Below, piece after piece: positions 50,633 to 60,017 of a DNA stretch of 64,000 bases. Every line of letters starts with the position of its first letter. Within the stretch, counting starts at the first letter, position 1. The notes beneath the pieces are model-generated. The model saw only the letters and a list, made by a program, of their open reading frames with translations. It was not told where the DNA came from and ran no database searches. The stretch lies in NCBI RefSeq assembly GCF_027563345.1, contig NZ_JAMKBK010000003.1. One strand, given 5' to 3'. The position numbers and the translations under genes are program-made. Origin of the DNA: Psychrobacillus psychrodurans (GTDB lineage: Bacteria > Bacillota > Bacilli > Bacillales_A > Planococcaceae).

Positions 50633-52150
50633 TCACTTTTCCTTCTGATACACAATTTCCCCTGCTACAACTGTCTTTACTACCGAAGTAGAAAGAATGT
50701 TATCTTTTTCAAGTTTATTATCTAAAATAGTAAAATCCGCATCAAAACCAGGTAATATCAATCCTCTCTTGCATTCCCTCCCAATAGCTTTCGCACTACC
50801 GGATGTATAAAGCGATACAGCTTCAAAAACAGTTAACTCCTGTTCTGGTAAGTAGGAATTATTAACTGCTGCATCTATCCCAATCAATGGGTCTGCAAGT
50901 TCTATTGGCGAGTCAGACCCTCCTGAACAATCGAATCCTTGCTCCAGTAATGATTTCCATGCGTATGCCCATTGTAGTCTTGAAGGTCCGAGTCTTTCTT
51001 TTACCCAAGGGAAATCGGATGCGACAAATATTGGTTGTAAATCTAGGACGACGGGGAGCTTTTTCATTCGCTTAACAAGATCAGGACGCAATACATTCAC
51101 ATGAATTAACCGATCCTTTTTCCCATCTGTTACAGGATACTCTTCTATTAAATCTAAAATCTTTTCAACTGCAAGATCACCTATTACATGGACTGCAATA
51201 TTCTCATTATAGCTACGAGCCAATTTCACTAAGTTCACTAGCTTTTCCGAACTATGGACCTCCACGCCTTTATTCCCTGGTTCATCAGTGTAGTCTTCCC
51301 CTAGTAATGCTGTTCTGCCACCCAAAGAACCATCTACAAATATTTTCATCGCTCCAAATTCGATAAAAGAGGAAGATTCTTCTCCTTGCATTTGTTCAAA
51401 AACATCATGATGCCTTAGAAGGTGAACTCTAAAATCATTTTGAACAACCTCACGATATGCTTGTAATGGAACTTCATAGTGTCCGTAATAAGCCATATCC
51501 TCAGAATGGACACCAGTTATCCCTTTGGACTTTAAATCCTTCAAACTAGAGCTAATAATGTTCTTCAAATATGATGTAGTTGGTAATGGTATATGCTCTG
51601 TTATTAGACTTTGTGCTTCATCGTAGAACAGTCCATTAAGCTCACCCTTTTCATCTCTACCTATTACTCCTCCTACTGGGTTAGGGGTTTCTTTTGATAT
51701 GCCAGCTAATTTCATTGCGGCTGTATTTGCTACTAAAACATGTCGGCATACTCTTTTTAGCACTACCGCTGTTTCGGTTATGAAGTCGATATCAGTACAA
51801 GTTAATGGTCTGCCTTCTTCTAATTTATTGTCGTCCCAACCTTCTGTCATATACCATTCTTCATTAGTTATATGAGAAGCTATCGTTTCTTTTATTTGAT
51901 TTATAGAAGAGAAAGTAGATAAATCTAAATAAGATAGTTTCTCACCATGACCAATCAAGTGAATATGGCTATCTACAAAACCCGGATACATGACACATCC
52001 ATCAAGTGATTCCACGTTATTTGCTAATGGTAGTAGATCTTTTTCCAATCCAGTATGCAAAATTAACCCATCTTCTACCAATATTGCTTCGACGAATTTG
52101 TCTTCAGCTTCCATCGTGAAAATCTTTCCATTTGTCCATAGCGTCCTCAC
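50633..52150 (-). CDS. metal-dependent amidohydrolase (YtcJ-like, Amidohydro_3)
   Basis: A 505-residue amidohydrolase of the YtcJ/LAF3 group. The metal-binding HxH is in GFVDSHIHLIGHG near residue 62, KIFVDGSLGGRTALL is the conserved middle block, and IAVHVIGDLAVEKILD and CSGGSDSPIELADPL carry later ligands. Such enzymes hydrolyse amides or related bonds; substrates are mostly unknown. Its start overlaps the stop of the DUF1836 gene by one base. Confidence 0.9.
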   Translation of the reverse strand: MRTLWTNGKIFTMEAEDKFVEAILVEDGLILHTGLEKDLLPLANNVESLDGCVMYPGFVDSHIHLIGHGEKLSYLDLSTFSSINQIKETIASHITNEEWYMTEGWDDNKLEEGRPLTCTDIDFITETAVVLKRVCRHVLVANTAAMKLAGISKETPNPVGGVIGRDEKGELNGLFYDEAQSLITEHIPLPTTSYLKNIISSSLKDLKSKGITGVHSEDMAYYGHYEVPLQAYREVVQNDFRVHLLRHHDVFEQMQGEESSSFIEFGAMKIFVDGSLGGRTALLGEDYTDEPGNKGVEVHSSEKLVNLVKLARSYNENIAVHVIGDLAVEKILDLIEEYPVTDGKKDRLIHVNVLRPDLVKRMKKLPVVLDLQPIFVASDFPWVKERLGPSRLQWAYAWKSLLEQGFDCSGGSDSPIELADPLIGIDAAVNNSYLPEQELTVFEAVSLYTSGSAKAIGRECKRGLILPGFDADFTILDNKLEKDNILSTSVVKTVVAGEIVYQKEK

Positions 52151-52716
52151 TACTTTGTCCCCTTTCTTAGTTCCGTTAATTCATCTACCAGCAATTCTGC
52201 CGCTTTTCGATAAGCATTACTCATATTCGAAAGAGAAGCTATAAGTAAAATTAGCTTATCAATTTCTTCAGTTTCCTGATTTTCAACTTCTACTTCATGA
52301 GCCTTCATTTCATTAAGGAAATTTTGAGCATTTTTTTGTTGCAGTTTAACCCAGGAATTATAAAAATTTGCTAGCGGAAAATCTTCTACATCCATTTTTT
52401 CATTTATCGGCTCTAATACAGATTTAATATCTTTAATAGTTAGTGCCCCTTTTAACTGATATATCAAGCTAATCAGCATTATATGGCTTTTGGAATATTT
52501 TTTATTTTTAATGGGTATAAACAATTTTCCCTTGGCATAATTATTGATCATCGTTTTAGTCAATACTTTTTCATCTTCATTACGTAAAGACTCATTATAA
52601 GTTGCATCAAATAACTGAATCACTTGGTCCATATACAGATCAATAGCGGGTATATCCTCTTCATGTATTGTGGACTCCAAACTCAACTTTTTTGTAATTT
52701 CTTCTGATTTACTCAC
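52150..52716 (-). CDS. DUF1836-family protein
   Basis: A 188-residue protein with the DUF1836 pattern: an N-terminal helical part, VLTKTMINNYAKGKLFIP followed by YSKSHIMLISLIYQLKG, and a long acidic helix at the end. The motif TKTMINNYAKG looks like the first half of a MerR-type helix-turn-helix, so DNA binding is plausible. It is upstream of the amidohydrolase gene with a one-base stop/start overlap, which suggests a shared transcript. Confidence 0.8.
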   Translation of the reverse strand: MSKSEEITKKLSLESTIHEEDIPAIDLYMDQVIQLFDATYNESLRNEDEKVLTKTMINNYAKGKLFIPIKNKKYSKSHIMLISLIYQLKGALTIKDIKSVLEPINEKMDVEDFPLANFYNSWVKLQQKNAQNFLNEMKAHEVEVENQETEEIDKLILLIASLSNMSNAYRKAAELLVDELTELRKGTK

Positions 52717-52850
52717 TAATATACCTCCAGTTTGTGCATTACGTTTATCATAACTTATAAAACACCCAAGGTAAACCTTGACTAAGTGTTGTAATAGTAA
52801 TACATTTATATGTAGTTATAAAAACCAGATGGAGAGGTTGAGGTATTTAC

Positions 52851-53498
52851 ATGAATAAATATATAAGAGAGCCGTTTAATAGTCTTTCGCATTTGTTAGG
52901 AGCAATATTAGGTCTATTAGGACTAATTCTAATGTTAATAAAAGGAATAGTAATCGATAGTTCCTCATTAACTTTAACAGCAGTTATTATTTTTGGTATT
53001 AGCATGATTTTACTTTATACTGCATCCGCTACTTATCACTGGTTGATAGGGAATGTTCACCATATACAATTCTTAAGACGCTTAGATCATTCAATGATTT
53101 ATATTTTAATCGCAGGCACCTATGCACCATTTTGCCTTATCACGTTAAATAACACTGCTGGATATATCTTATTTACTATTATTCTATTCCTAGCAGCTAG
53201 TGGAATTTGTTTTAAAATGATTTGGTTTGCTAGTCCGAGATGGGTTTCTACTGCTATTTATATCGGCATGGGATGGATGATTATCTTCTTGGCACCTACA
53301 CTAGCTGACTCTCTAGGGTCTGCAGGATTATTTTATCTAATTTTGGGTGGAGTTTCCTATACTATTGGAGGAATTATATACGGGATAAAACCAAACCTTC
53401 CATTTATTAAGAAGTTAGGATTTCATGAAATATTTCATATTTTTATATTGTTGGGGACTGTATTTCACTTCATCTGTGTTTATAGATATGTATTGTAA
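52851..53498 (+). CDS. yplQ: hemolysin III / PAQR-family membrane protein (YplQ)
   Basis: A 215-residue PAQR protein with seven predicted helices. The family motifs are REPFNSLSHLLGA (first His), SATYHW (second His), RLDHSMIYILIAGTYAPF and the C-terminal FHEIFHIFILLGTVFHF with two more His. The clustered His/Ser/Asp residues make a metal-dependent hydrolase site like that of adiponectin receptors, possibly ceramidase-like. B. subtilis YplQ is the homologue I recall. The repeat element starting near 53515 provides a hairpin after the gene. Confidence 0.9.
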   Translation: MNKYIREPFNSLSHLLGAILGLLGLILMLIKGIVIDSSSLTLTAVIIFGISMILLYTASATYHWLIGNVHHIQFLRRLDHSMIYILIAGTYAPFCLITLNNTAGYILFTIILFLAASGICFKMIWFASPRWVSTAIYIGMGWMIIFLAPTLADSLGSAGLFYLILGGVSYTIGGIIYGIKPNLPFIKKLGFHEIFHIFILLGTVFHFICVYRYVL

Positions 53499-53514
53499 GA
53501 GAACAGGGCATTGC

Positions 53515-53905
53515 TTGGTCCATTAAGTTTAAAAACTGTTTCTATCGTTATAGAAGTGCTTAGGACAGACGTTTTACTTAAGGAATACCAGGGTGAATCT
53601 TTAGCGAGTATTGGTTGTGCCAGATGTTACAACCAATACTTATCTTTTTCGGTAATCTTATGGTAGCATCACTCTCCTACAACATTGAGAAATAGGTCTG
53701 TACGTTTTAAGATAACTAGAAAACTAATAATCCCTAATTATAGAGAAAGCTCACGAAGAGGTAATTTCGTGAGCTACTCCCTTCACTATTCAACTTTTCA
53801 ACTATTTTTCTTTATTCCACTAGGTAAAGAGAACTCTCAGCATTCCTCTGTAATTGAATTACAGCTTTCTCATTCATCCGCGATTACAAATGATTTGTAA
53901 CTAAA
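53515..53905. repeat. dispersed intergenic repeat, copy A
   Basis: About 390 bp that aligns along its length with 63462-63852. Shared landmarks in order: GGTCC-TTAAG, CTGTTTCT, an ATTGGTTGT hairpin, AATCTTATGGT, AGTACGTTTT/TGTACGTTTT, GATAACTAGA, an AGCTCACGAA hairpin and GATTACAAAT near the end. It lies directly downstream of a plus-strand gene, as copy B does. No coding potential. Confidence 0.75.
53607..53650 (+). terminator. hairpin inside repeat copy A
   Basis: AGTATTGGTTGT pairs with ACAACCAATACT around a 10-base loop, followed by TATCTTTTT. It may terminate the hemolysin-III gene; copy B has the same hairpin with a cleaner T run. Confidence 0.6.
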
Positions 53906-54010
53906 TAAAACTCGGCTAATCATTTCATCTAATCGATATGCTCTTCCAAATTTTATAGTCGATTATGCTTGTTGTGACCTCAGATACAGAAAATAGCTAT
54001 TCCCTCTTTC

Positions 54011-54460
54011 TTATAGCGTTTTAACTCCCACTAGAAGTGTAGGCTCAAGCACTATTTCTACATTACCTTTGAGAGCTTTACTAATCATACAAGTATCTTC
54101 AGCCTTCAATAGTAATCGTGTAGCCATTTTGAAATCTTTTTCATTTACTATTACTAACGTTGGTCGATGTATTATTTTTTTATATGTAAAAATACCATCC
54201 GTCACATCTACTACAGCAGATGACTCAACTACTAGAGATACTTTTTCTATCTTACTTCTCTCTAGCATGGCAGCAAGTGTGATAATATAGCATGTTGTGG
54301 CAGCACCAAGCAGCATTTCGTCTGGATTTGTACCTACTCCTGGTCCATCCATTTCTTCTGGAATCGAAATTTTAGTTTGGAGATTTTGAGCATGTATAGA
54401 TCCTATATCATTGCGATTACCTGGCCAATTAGCTTTTAAATGAAAATAATGTTCCGTCAT
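54011..54460 (-). CDS. OsmC-family peroxiredoxin-like protein
   Basis: A 149-residue OsmC/Ohr-fold protein. The two redox cysteines are in AATTCYIITLAAMLE and DTCMISKALKGNVE, the usual spacing for thiol peroxidases of this family. It reduces organic hydroperoxides in the cytoplasm. The frame is open to 54487, but GAGAGGAATG before ATG 54460 (MTEHYFHLKANW) marks the likely start. Monocistronic. Confidence 0.88.
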   Translation of the reverse strand: MTEHYFHLKANWPGNRNDIGSIHAQNLQTKISIPEEMDGPGVGTNPDEMLLGAATTCYIITLAAMLERSKIEKVSLVVESSAVVDVTDGIFTYKKIIHRPTLVIVNEKDFKMATRLLLKAEDTCMISKALKGNVEIVLEPTLLVGVKTL

Positions 54461-54548
54461 AAATATCATTCCTCTCGTTTTTTTCATATTCTAATGGAAA
54501 TATTGTCATGTTCTTAGTATGATTAGGTAGTGAAAGTAGGCGAATTGA

Positions 54549-54926
54549 TTGTTTAAAAATTATGGTAAAGTTGCAATTTCAATTATATTTATTTCAATGT
54601 TTTTACTTATTTTAGGAGTTAAATATGTACTAGGTCAAGATTTAGTTATTATGAACTTGCTTGCATTTGCTGCATTTTCAGTAGTAATTGGCGTTTTAGC
54701 AGGTGCCATGTTATTGTATAATTTACAAAAAGCGTTTTATATGTTTGCCATCGGTTTAATAATTGGTTTTTTTGAAATGTACCGCTCCTTTATTACTGGA
54801 CCCGAGGAATTTGGAGACTTAGCTGGTATCCTCTCCTTATTTATCTTCACTGCTTTTGGTTTTGTTATAGGGTTAATCGTTGAAGCCATATATTATTTAC
54901 TAAGAAAGAACGAGCAAAAGGACTAG
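54549..54926 (+). CDS. small integral membrane protein, hypothetical
   Basis: A 125-residue protein with four predicted helices (VAISIIFISMFLLILGVKYVL; LLAFAAFSVVIGVLAGAMLL; AFYMFAIGLIIGFFEMY; GILSLFIFTAFGFVIGLIVEA). Not recognised. It starts at TTG 54549 with AGGCGAATTGA upstream; an in-frame ATG is not near the beginning. It has its own hairpin terminator against the convergent cyclase gene. Confidence 0.65.
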   Translation: MFKNYGKVAISIIFISMFLLILGVKYVLGQDLVIMNLLAFAAFSVVIGVLAGAMLLYNLQKAFYMFAIGLIIGFFEMYRSFITGPEEFGDLAGILSLFIFTAFGFVIGLIVEAIYYLLRKNEQKD

Positions 54927-54957
54927 CTGTCAGAATCCTTTCTGCTCGTCTTTTTAG
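54909..54957. terminator. terminator between membrane protein and cyclase
   Basis: GAGCA-AAGGA pairs with TCCTT-TGCTC around an 11-base loop, followed by GTCTTTTTAG. It serves convergent genes. Confidence 0.6.
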
Positions 54958-54965
54958 TTCTGTGC

Positions 54966-56522
54966 TTATTCTAATTTTGCAATCACTGTATTATTACGTC
55001 CATTTGCTTTTGCTTCGTAGAGAGCCAAGTCAATTCTGTTCATAAATTGTGTTTTTGTTTCACCGCATTTATACTCACCAACACCTAAGGAAACAGTAAG
55101 TTTTGTTTGAATAGGTGGAACCGAATTTTCTATAGTCATTCTTATATGTTCCCCCAGAATATATGCTGCTTGAATATCCTTTTTTGAAAGTAGTACGAGA
55201 AATTCCTCGCCTCCAAGTCTAATACACTCTCCATGTTCAGAACATAAATCTTTCAAAATAATGGAGATAAACTTAAGAACGTCATCACCAGCAATATGCC
55301 CATATTTATCATTAACTTGTTTAAAATGATCAATATCTAGCATGATTATAGAAAAATTAGTCTGTTGATCGAATAATTTACCGAATAATATATCTGCATA
55401 TCTTCTATTCTTCAATCCTGTCAATGGATCTGTGACGGATATTTCCTTAATATTTTCAACTGTTTCCCGCTGACGTTTCCTATAGTTTTCAATAGTCATA
55501 GTTAGTTGTTTCGCCTCGAAATACCAAGTTGGTACATCGATTACCTCTTCTTGATCATCCACATCTCTTAGCGTGTAAATAGCGAGCTTTCTTAAAGGTG
55601 AGGCCAACTTAGTTGAGACATAAAACGCGGAAACTAAAAAGATAATAATAAACGGCAATGAAAATATAAATATTGTTAACATTATTCCCGATAATGGTTT
55701 TAATGCGCTAGTAAATGGTGTTTGTGATACTACTCCCCACTTACTTTTTTCTATGTATGTATAACCTGCTAAAAAGTTAGTCCCAAGTGTATTGTCTAGT
55801 TGTAAAGCGCCACTTTTTTCTTCTAATAACTTTTGTACAACTAAGTTACTTTCAACTGATTCGCCTATTCTAGTTTTATTAGGATGATAAATTAGAGTTC
55901 CATCTCGATCAACCACATAAACATAGGATCCGTCCTTAGAGTAATGTTCGGCAAGAATATCTCTGATAAAATTGTCTTCCTCCAAATATACAGTACCATT
56001 TAGCATACCTAAATATTCACCACTATCTCCAAACAAAGGAGTGGTTATTAGTATTAAGAGTCTACCAGTTTGTGCATAATATGGCTTAGAAATAAACGCT
56101 TCTTTCCTTGAAAAGGCTTCTTTTACACCATATGAGGAGATTTTACTACCTACGATTCCAATATTCGGGGTAGTTGCGATTGCAATTCCTTGGTCATTTA
56201 TAACCGATAAAGAGTTAAAATTTTCACCGCTTATATTAAGCTGTTGTAATATGTTAGTTACTGTTTTAGGATCATTCAGATGTTTTACCACATCAGATTT
56301 TCGAGCTTCCAGGTTGCTTTGCATATATGAAAACACCTCATCCGTCATATGAGCTAATTTCATAGAATAAACTCTATTTTGCTCTAAAGAGTTTTCAACC
56401 AATATTTTTTTCGTCACAAAATAACTTGAAGAAAGAGTACTAACAATTATCCCAAACATAATAAAACAGATCAATGACAGAATCCAGAATCTTAAAGTTT
56501 TCAATAAAACCCTCCTAAACAA
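54966..56522 (-). CDS. membrane diguanylate cyclase with dCache sensor
   Basis: A 518-residue protein. TM1 is near residues 10-32. An extracytoplasmic double-Cache-like sensor spans about 35-275 (SVINDQGIAIATTPNIGIVG, YVYVVDRDGTLIYHPNKTRIG), TM2 is near 280-305, then a HAMP-like linker and GGDEF with the motif GGEEF (437-441) in IRLGGEEFLVLLS. Cyclic-di-GMP synthesis in response to a small extracellular ligand is likely. No RxxD inhibitory site lies before the motif (CSEHGECI). Next to, but not operonic with, the liv cluster. Confidence 0.9.
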   Translation of the reverse strand: MFRRVLLKTLRFWILSLICFIMFGIIVSTLSSSYFVTKKILVENSLEQNRVYSMKLAHMTDEVFSYMQSNLEARKSDVVKHLNDPKTVTNILQQLNISGENFNSLSVINDQGIAIATTPNIGIVGSKISSYGVKEAFSRKEAFISKPYYAQTGRLLILITTPLFGDSGEYLGMLNGTVYLEEDNFIRDILAEHYSKDGSYVYVVDRDGTLIYHPNKTRIGESVESNLVVQKLLEEKSGALQLDNTLGTNFLAGYTYIEKSKWGVVSQTPFTSALKPLSGIMLTIFIFSLPFIIIFLVSAFYVSTKLASPLRKLAIYTLRDVDDQEEVIDVPTWYFEAKQLTMTIENYRKRQRETVENIKEISVTDPLTGLKNRRYADILFGKLFDQQTNFSIIMLDIDHFKQVNDKYGHIAGDDVLKFISIILKDLCSEHGECIRLGGEEFLVLLSKKDIQAAYILGEHIRMTIENSVPPIQTKLTVSLGVGEYKCGETKTQFMNRIDLALYEAKANGRNNTVIAKLE

Positions 56523-56578
56523 AGGAACTGCAATGTAATTCCGAAAAATATTTGTTTCTAATCATATAACATTAACAC

Positions 56579-56611
56579 AAAAAAACTACGACTAATATAG
56601 TCGTAGTTTAC
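56579..56611 (-). terminator. terminator of the liv operon
   Basis: AAACTACGAC pairs with GTCGTAGTTT around a 7-base AT loop, with a T run on the minus strand after livF. Confidence 0.9.
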
Positions 56612-56613
56612 TA

Positions 56614-57327
56614 TTAATGTCCACCAAGGTAGGCAAGTTTAACTTCTTCACTATTTTGTAATTCCGCAGCTGAACCAGATAGTACAACCCTTCCCGTTTC
56701 AATAACATACCCCCTACTTGCTATAGATAGAGCCATATTGGCATTTTGTTCAACCAATAAAACAGTTGTACCTTCACGGTTAATATCCTCAATTACTTGG
56801 AATATTGTTTTGACCATCAATGGAGCAAGTCCCATAGAAGGTTCATCTAATAACACCAGTTTAGGCTTTGCCATAATAGCTCTTCCCATAGCTAACATCT
56901 GTTGCTCCCCACCTGAAAGAGTTCCAGAATGCTGTTTTTTACGCTCTAATAATCTCGGAAAGATTTCATATACTTTTTGCATATCCTGATGAATTCCTTG
57001 TTTATCTTTTCTAAGAAAAGCTCCTAACTCCAAGTTTTCTTCAACAGTTAAATTCGCAAAAACACGTCTTCCTTCCGGCACATGAGATATCCCTGCCTTT
57101 ACTATCGTTTGTGCCTGTTTACCTGAGATTGACTTATCCAAAAACTCTATTTTACCTTTTTTGGGTTTCAACAGCCCAGAGAGAGTTTTAAGTAATGTAC
57201 TTTTCCCTGCTCCATTAGCACCAATCAACGAAACAATTTCTCCTTCATTAACAGTAACAGAAACATCACGAAGCGCTTGAATATTCCCGTAAAACACATC
57301 TATATTTTCTACTTTAAGCATTGTCAT
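56614..57327 (-). CDS. livF: branched-chain amino acid ABC transporter ATPase LivF
   Basis: A 237-residue ATPase. It has Walker A GANGAGKST, signature TLSGGEQQMLAMGRA and Walker B LVLLDEPSMGLAP, with the short LivF-specific C terminus. It pairs with LivG to energise high-affinity uptake of Leu, Ile and Val through LivHM. It overlaps livG by 14 bp. It is the last gene before the terminator. Confidence 0.95.
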   Translation of the reverse strand: MTMLKVENIDVFYGNIQALRDVSVTVNEGEIVSLIGANGAGKSTLLKTLSGLLKPKKGKIEFLDKSISGKQAQTIVKAGISHVPEGRRVFANLTVEENLELGAFLRKDKQGIHQDMQKVYEIFPRLLERKKQHSGTLSGGEQQMLAMGRAIMAKPKLVLLDEPSMGLAPLMVKTIFQVIEDINREGTTVLLVEQNANMALSIASRGYVIETGRVVLSGSAAELQNSEEVKLAYLGGH

Positions 57328-58102
57328 CGTGAACTTCCTCCCCTAAATAAGCCTCAATAACCTTAGGATGGTTACGGATCTCTTCTGGTGATCCTTCCGC
57401 AAGAAGTTGACCATGATCGAGTACATATATTCTTTCACAAACTCCCATTACTAAGTTCATGTCATGTTCTATCAACAATATAGTCAAATCGAATTTTTCA
57501 CGAACAAAAGCAATTAAATTCATTAAATCCTTTGTTTCCTGTGGATTCATACCAGCAGCAGGCTCATCAAGTAAAAGTAATTTTGGTCCTGCAGCTAGAG
57601 CTCTTGCAATTTCCAACCTTCTTTGCTGACCATATGGTAGATTTTTCGCTAGTTCATCTTTGTACTTTTCAAGCTTGAAAATCTTTAGAAATTCTAATGA
57701 TTTTTCTTCCATCTCTTTTTCACCTTTGAAATGAGATGGTAAACGAAGTATAGAGCTTAACATTGTATGTTTAGCAAGAGAATGGTAAGCAACTTTAACA
57801 TTTTCTAATACAGATAATTCATTAAAGAGTCTAATATTTTGGAAAGTACGACTTATACCTTTTCTAGTTACTTTAAAAGGTTGCAAACCATTTATTCTCT
57901 CACCATTAAATAATATATCCCCTTCTGTAGGAACATAGACACCTGTCAATAAGTTAAAGCTTGTAGTTTTACCGGCACCATTAGGACCAATTAAACCAAC
58001 AAGTTCTCCCTGATTCAATTTTAAGTTTAAGTTCTGTACAGCCTTTAAACCACCAAACTGAATGCCAGCATTTTTAACTTCAAGTAAAGGTTTATTTTCC
58101 AT
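57314..58102 (-). CDS. livG: branched-chain amino acid ABC transporter ATPase LivG
   Basis: A 262-residue ATPase. It has Walker A GPNGAGKTT and Walker B LLLLDEPAAGMNP; the signature is the family variant NLPYGQQRRLEIARAL (YGQQR rather than SGGQ), typical of LivG. The TRKGISRTFQNIRLF block precedes it. It overlaps livM by 11 bp and livF by 14 bp, so all four membrane/ATPase genes are translationally coupled. Confidence 0.95.
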   Translation of the reverse strand: MENKPLLEVKNAGIQFGGLKAVQNLNLKLNQGELVGLIGPNGAGKTTSFNLLTGVYVPTEGDILFNGERINGLQPFKVTRKGISRTFQNIRLFNELSVLENVKVAYHSLAKHTMLSSILRLPSHFKGEKEMEEKSLEFLKIFKLEKYKDELAKNLPYGQQRRLEIARALAAGPKLLLLDEPAAGMNPQETKDLMNLIAFVREKFDLTILLIEHDMNLVMGVCERIYVLDHGQLLAEGSPEEIRNHPKVIEAYLGEEVHDDNA

Positions 58103-59042
58103 GCTGATCGCCTCCTTTTGGCGTTCTCCAGAGCTTGAAATAATCTGTAATTTCCATTGTACCCATTAATCCTTTCGGACGATATAACATTACTAGAATT
58201 AATACAAGACTATAAATTATCATTCGAGTTTCTGGATATCCTTGAAGATAAGTAGAAACTACAGTTAATAAAATTGCAGAAAGTACGGCACCAGAAAGAC
58301 TTCCTAAACCGCCTAGAACAACAAATATTAATATATCAAATGATTTTAAAAATCCGAATTGACTCGGTTGAATGATATAAAAGTTATGAGAATACAAAGC
58401 ACCGGCAACCCCAGCGAAAAAGGAACCAATCGCAAATGCAGCTACTTTATAATAAGTAGTATTAATCCCCATCGCATCTGATGCAATTTCATTTTCCCTA
58501 ACAGAAATAGAAGCAATCCCATGTCTTGAATTAGTAAAGTTCACTATTACTATAATGGTAATGACAAGGCAAACAAACGCATATGTCCAAGTCGTTAGAT
58601 GAGAAACCTGCATTCCAGCAGCCCCACCAACATAGTCAATATTTAGAAAAACAATACGTATAATTTCAGCAAAACCAAGCGTCGCAATTGCCAAGTAATC
58701 CCCTTTTAATCTTAAACTTGGAATACCGACAATCAGTCCCGCTAACGCAGCAACAATTCCACCGACAATAATACCAACGATAAAGGGAAGATCCAATTTC
58801 ATAGTCACTATTGCCGACATATATGCTCCTACAGCTAAGAAACCAGCATGACCAATAGAAAATTGTCCCGTAATACCAATTACTAGATGTAGGCTGACTG
58901 CTAAAATTATGTTGATAGCTATAAATATAAGTGTATTAGAATAAAATTGATTCATCATTCCATTTGCTATAAAAATTTGAACCACTGTGTATACTAATAC
59001 TGCAGCTATAATAAATAGCCAAAACTGTTTTGACTTTTTCAT
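58092..59042 (-). CDS. livM: branched-chain amino acid ABC transporter permease LivM
   Basis: A 316-residue permease with about nine predicted helices. Conserved family segments are GQFSIGHAGFLAVGAYMSAI, GDYLAIATLGFAEIIRIV (EAA-loop-like) and FFAGVAGALYSHNF. It forms the channel with LivH. It is 13 bp downstream of livH and overlaps livG. Confidence 0.95.
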   Translation of the reverse strand: MKKSKQFWLFIIAAVLVYTVVQIFIANGMMNQFYSNTLIFIAINIILAVSLHLVIGITGQFSIGHAGFLAVGAYMSAIVTMKLDLPFIVGIIVGGIVAALAGLIVGIPSLRLKGDYLAIATLGFAEIIRIVFLNIDYVGGAAGMQVSHLTTWTYAFVCLVITIIVIVNFTNSRHGIASISVRENEIASDAMGINTTYYKVAAFAIGSFFAGVAGALYSHNFYIIQPSQFGFLKSFDILIFVVLGGLGSLSGAVLSAILLTVVSTYLQGYPETRMIIYSLVLILVMLYRPKGLMGTMEITDYFKLWRTPKGGDQHGK

Positions 59043-59055
59043 AATTATGTATCAC

Positions 59056-59931
59056 CTACACTTTCTCTCGTGTATTTTTTCCAAAGATTCCCGATGGTCT
59101 AAAGATAAGAATTAATATTAAAATGACGAATGCTGCAGCATCTCTCCATAAAGAGAATCCTAAAGCACTAACGATCGTTTCAACAACTCCAAGTACCAAT
59201 CCACCAACCATTGCTCCAGGAATTATACCAATTCCTCCAAGAACAGCAGCAACAAACGCTTTTACTCCTGGGATAACACCCATCAGTGGGTCAATCTTTG
59301 TATAATATATACCGAATATAACACCAGCTGCTCCAGCTAAAGCTGAACCAATTGCGAAAGTTGCAGATATTGTATTATCAACGTTTATTCCCATCAACTT
59401 AGCAGCTTCTGTATCATGAGAAACGGCTCTCATGGCTTTTCCTGTTTTGGTTTTGTGCACAATGAACTGTAACAGGATCATTAATACAACAGAAACAGAA
59501 AGAATAAGAATAGATTGAATGCTAATTTGTGCCCCTAAAAATGCAAACGAACGATTGGAGAAAACATCTGGATATGCTTCTGGTTGTGCCCCTCTAATAT
59601 AAATTACTCCATATTCGATTAATAACGATACACCGATTGCAGTAATAAGTGCAGCTATTCTTGTTGCATTTCTTAAACGTTTATATGCAATTCGTTCAAT
59701 TATTACACCGAATAAGGCACAAGCTGCCATCGATAGAATAAGCGCTGGAAAAAACCCTAATCCGAAAACGGTAATAGAATAAAATCCAATGAACGAACCT
59801 ACCATGAACACATCCCCGTGCGCAAAGTTGATCAGTTTAATAATCCCATAAACCATCGTGTAACCGAGGGCTATTAAGGCATATATACTCCCGAGTGAAA
59901 TACCGTTTATCAATTGTTGTATCCATTCCAT
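59056..59931 (-). CDS. livH: branched-chain amino acid ABC transporter permease LivH
   Basis: A 291-residue permease with about eight predicted helices. Family segments are NGISLGSIYALIALGYTMVY, NFAHGDVFMVGSFIGF and AAVLGGIGIIPGAMVGGL. It starts the permease-ATPase part of the operon. A GC-rich hairpin at 59981 between livJ and livH probably limits read-through, so the binding protein would be made in excess over the membrane complex. Confidence 0.95.
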   Translation of the reverse strand: MEWIQQLINGISLGSIYALIALGYTMVYGIIKLINFAHGDVFMVGSFIGFYSITVFGLGFFPALILSMAACALFGVIIERIAYKRLRNATRIAALITAIGVSLLIEYGVIYIRGAQPEAYPDVFSNRSFAFLGAQISIQSILILSVSVVLMILLQFIVHKTKTGKAMRAVSHDTEAAKLMGINVDNTISATFAIGSALAGAAGVIFGIYYTKIDPLMGVIPGVKAFVAAVLGGIGIIPGAMVGGLVLGVVETIVSALGFSLWRDAAAFVILILILIFRPSGIFGKNTREKV

Positions 59932-59980
59932 AAATTTTCACTCCTATTACTTAAGATTTCAAATATTTTAGAATTAGAAA

Positions 59981-60002
59981 AGGAGGGATATCAATCCCCC
60001 CT
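59981..60002 (-). terminator. intra-operon attenuator hairpin between livJ and livH
   Basis: On the minus strand GGGGGGAT, TGAT, ATCCCTCC, then TTTTC. The stem is strong with one mismatch and the T run is short, so it probably lets part of the transcription through. Confidence 0.5.
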
Positions 60003-60017
60003 ATAATCATAAGAATC

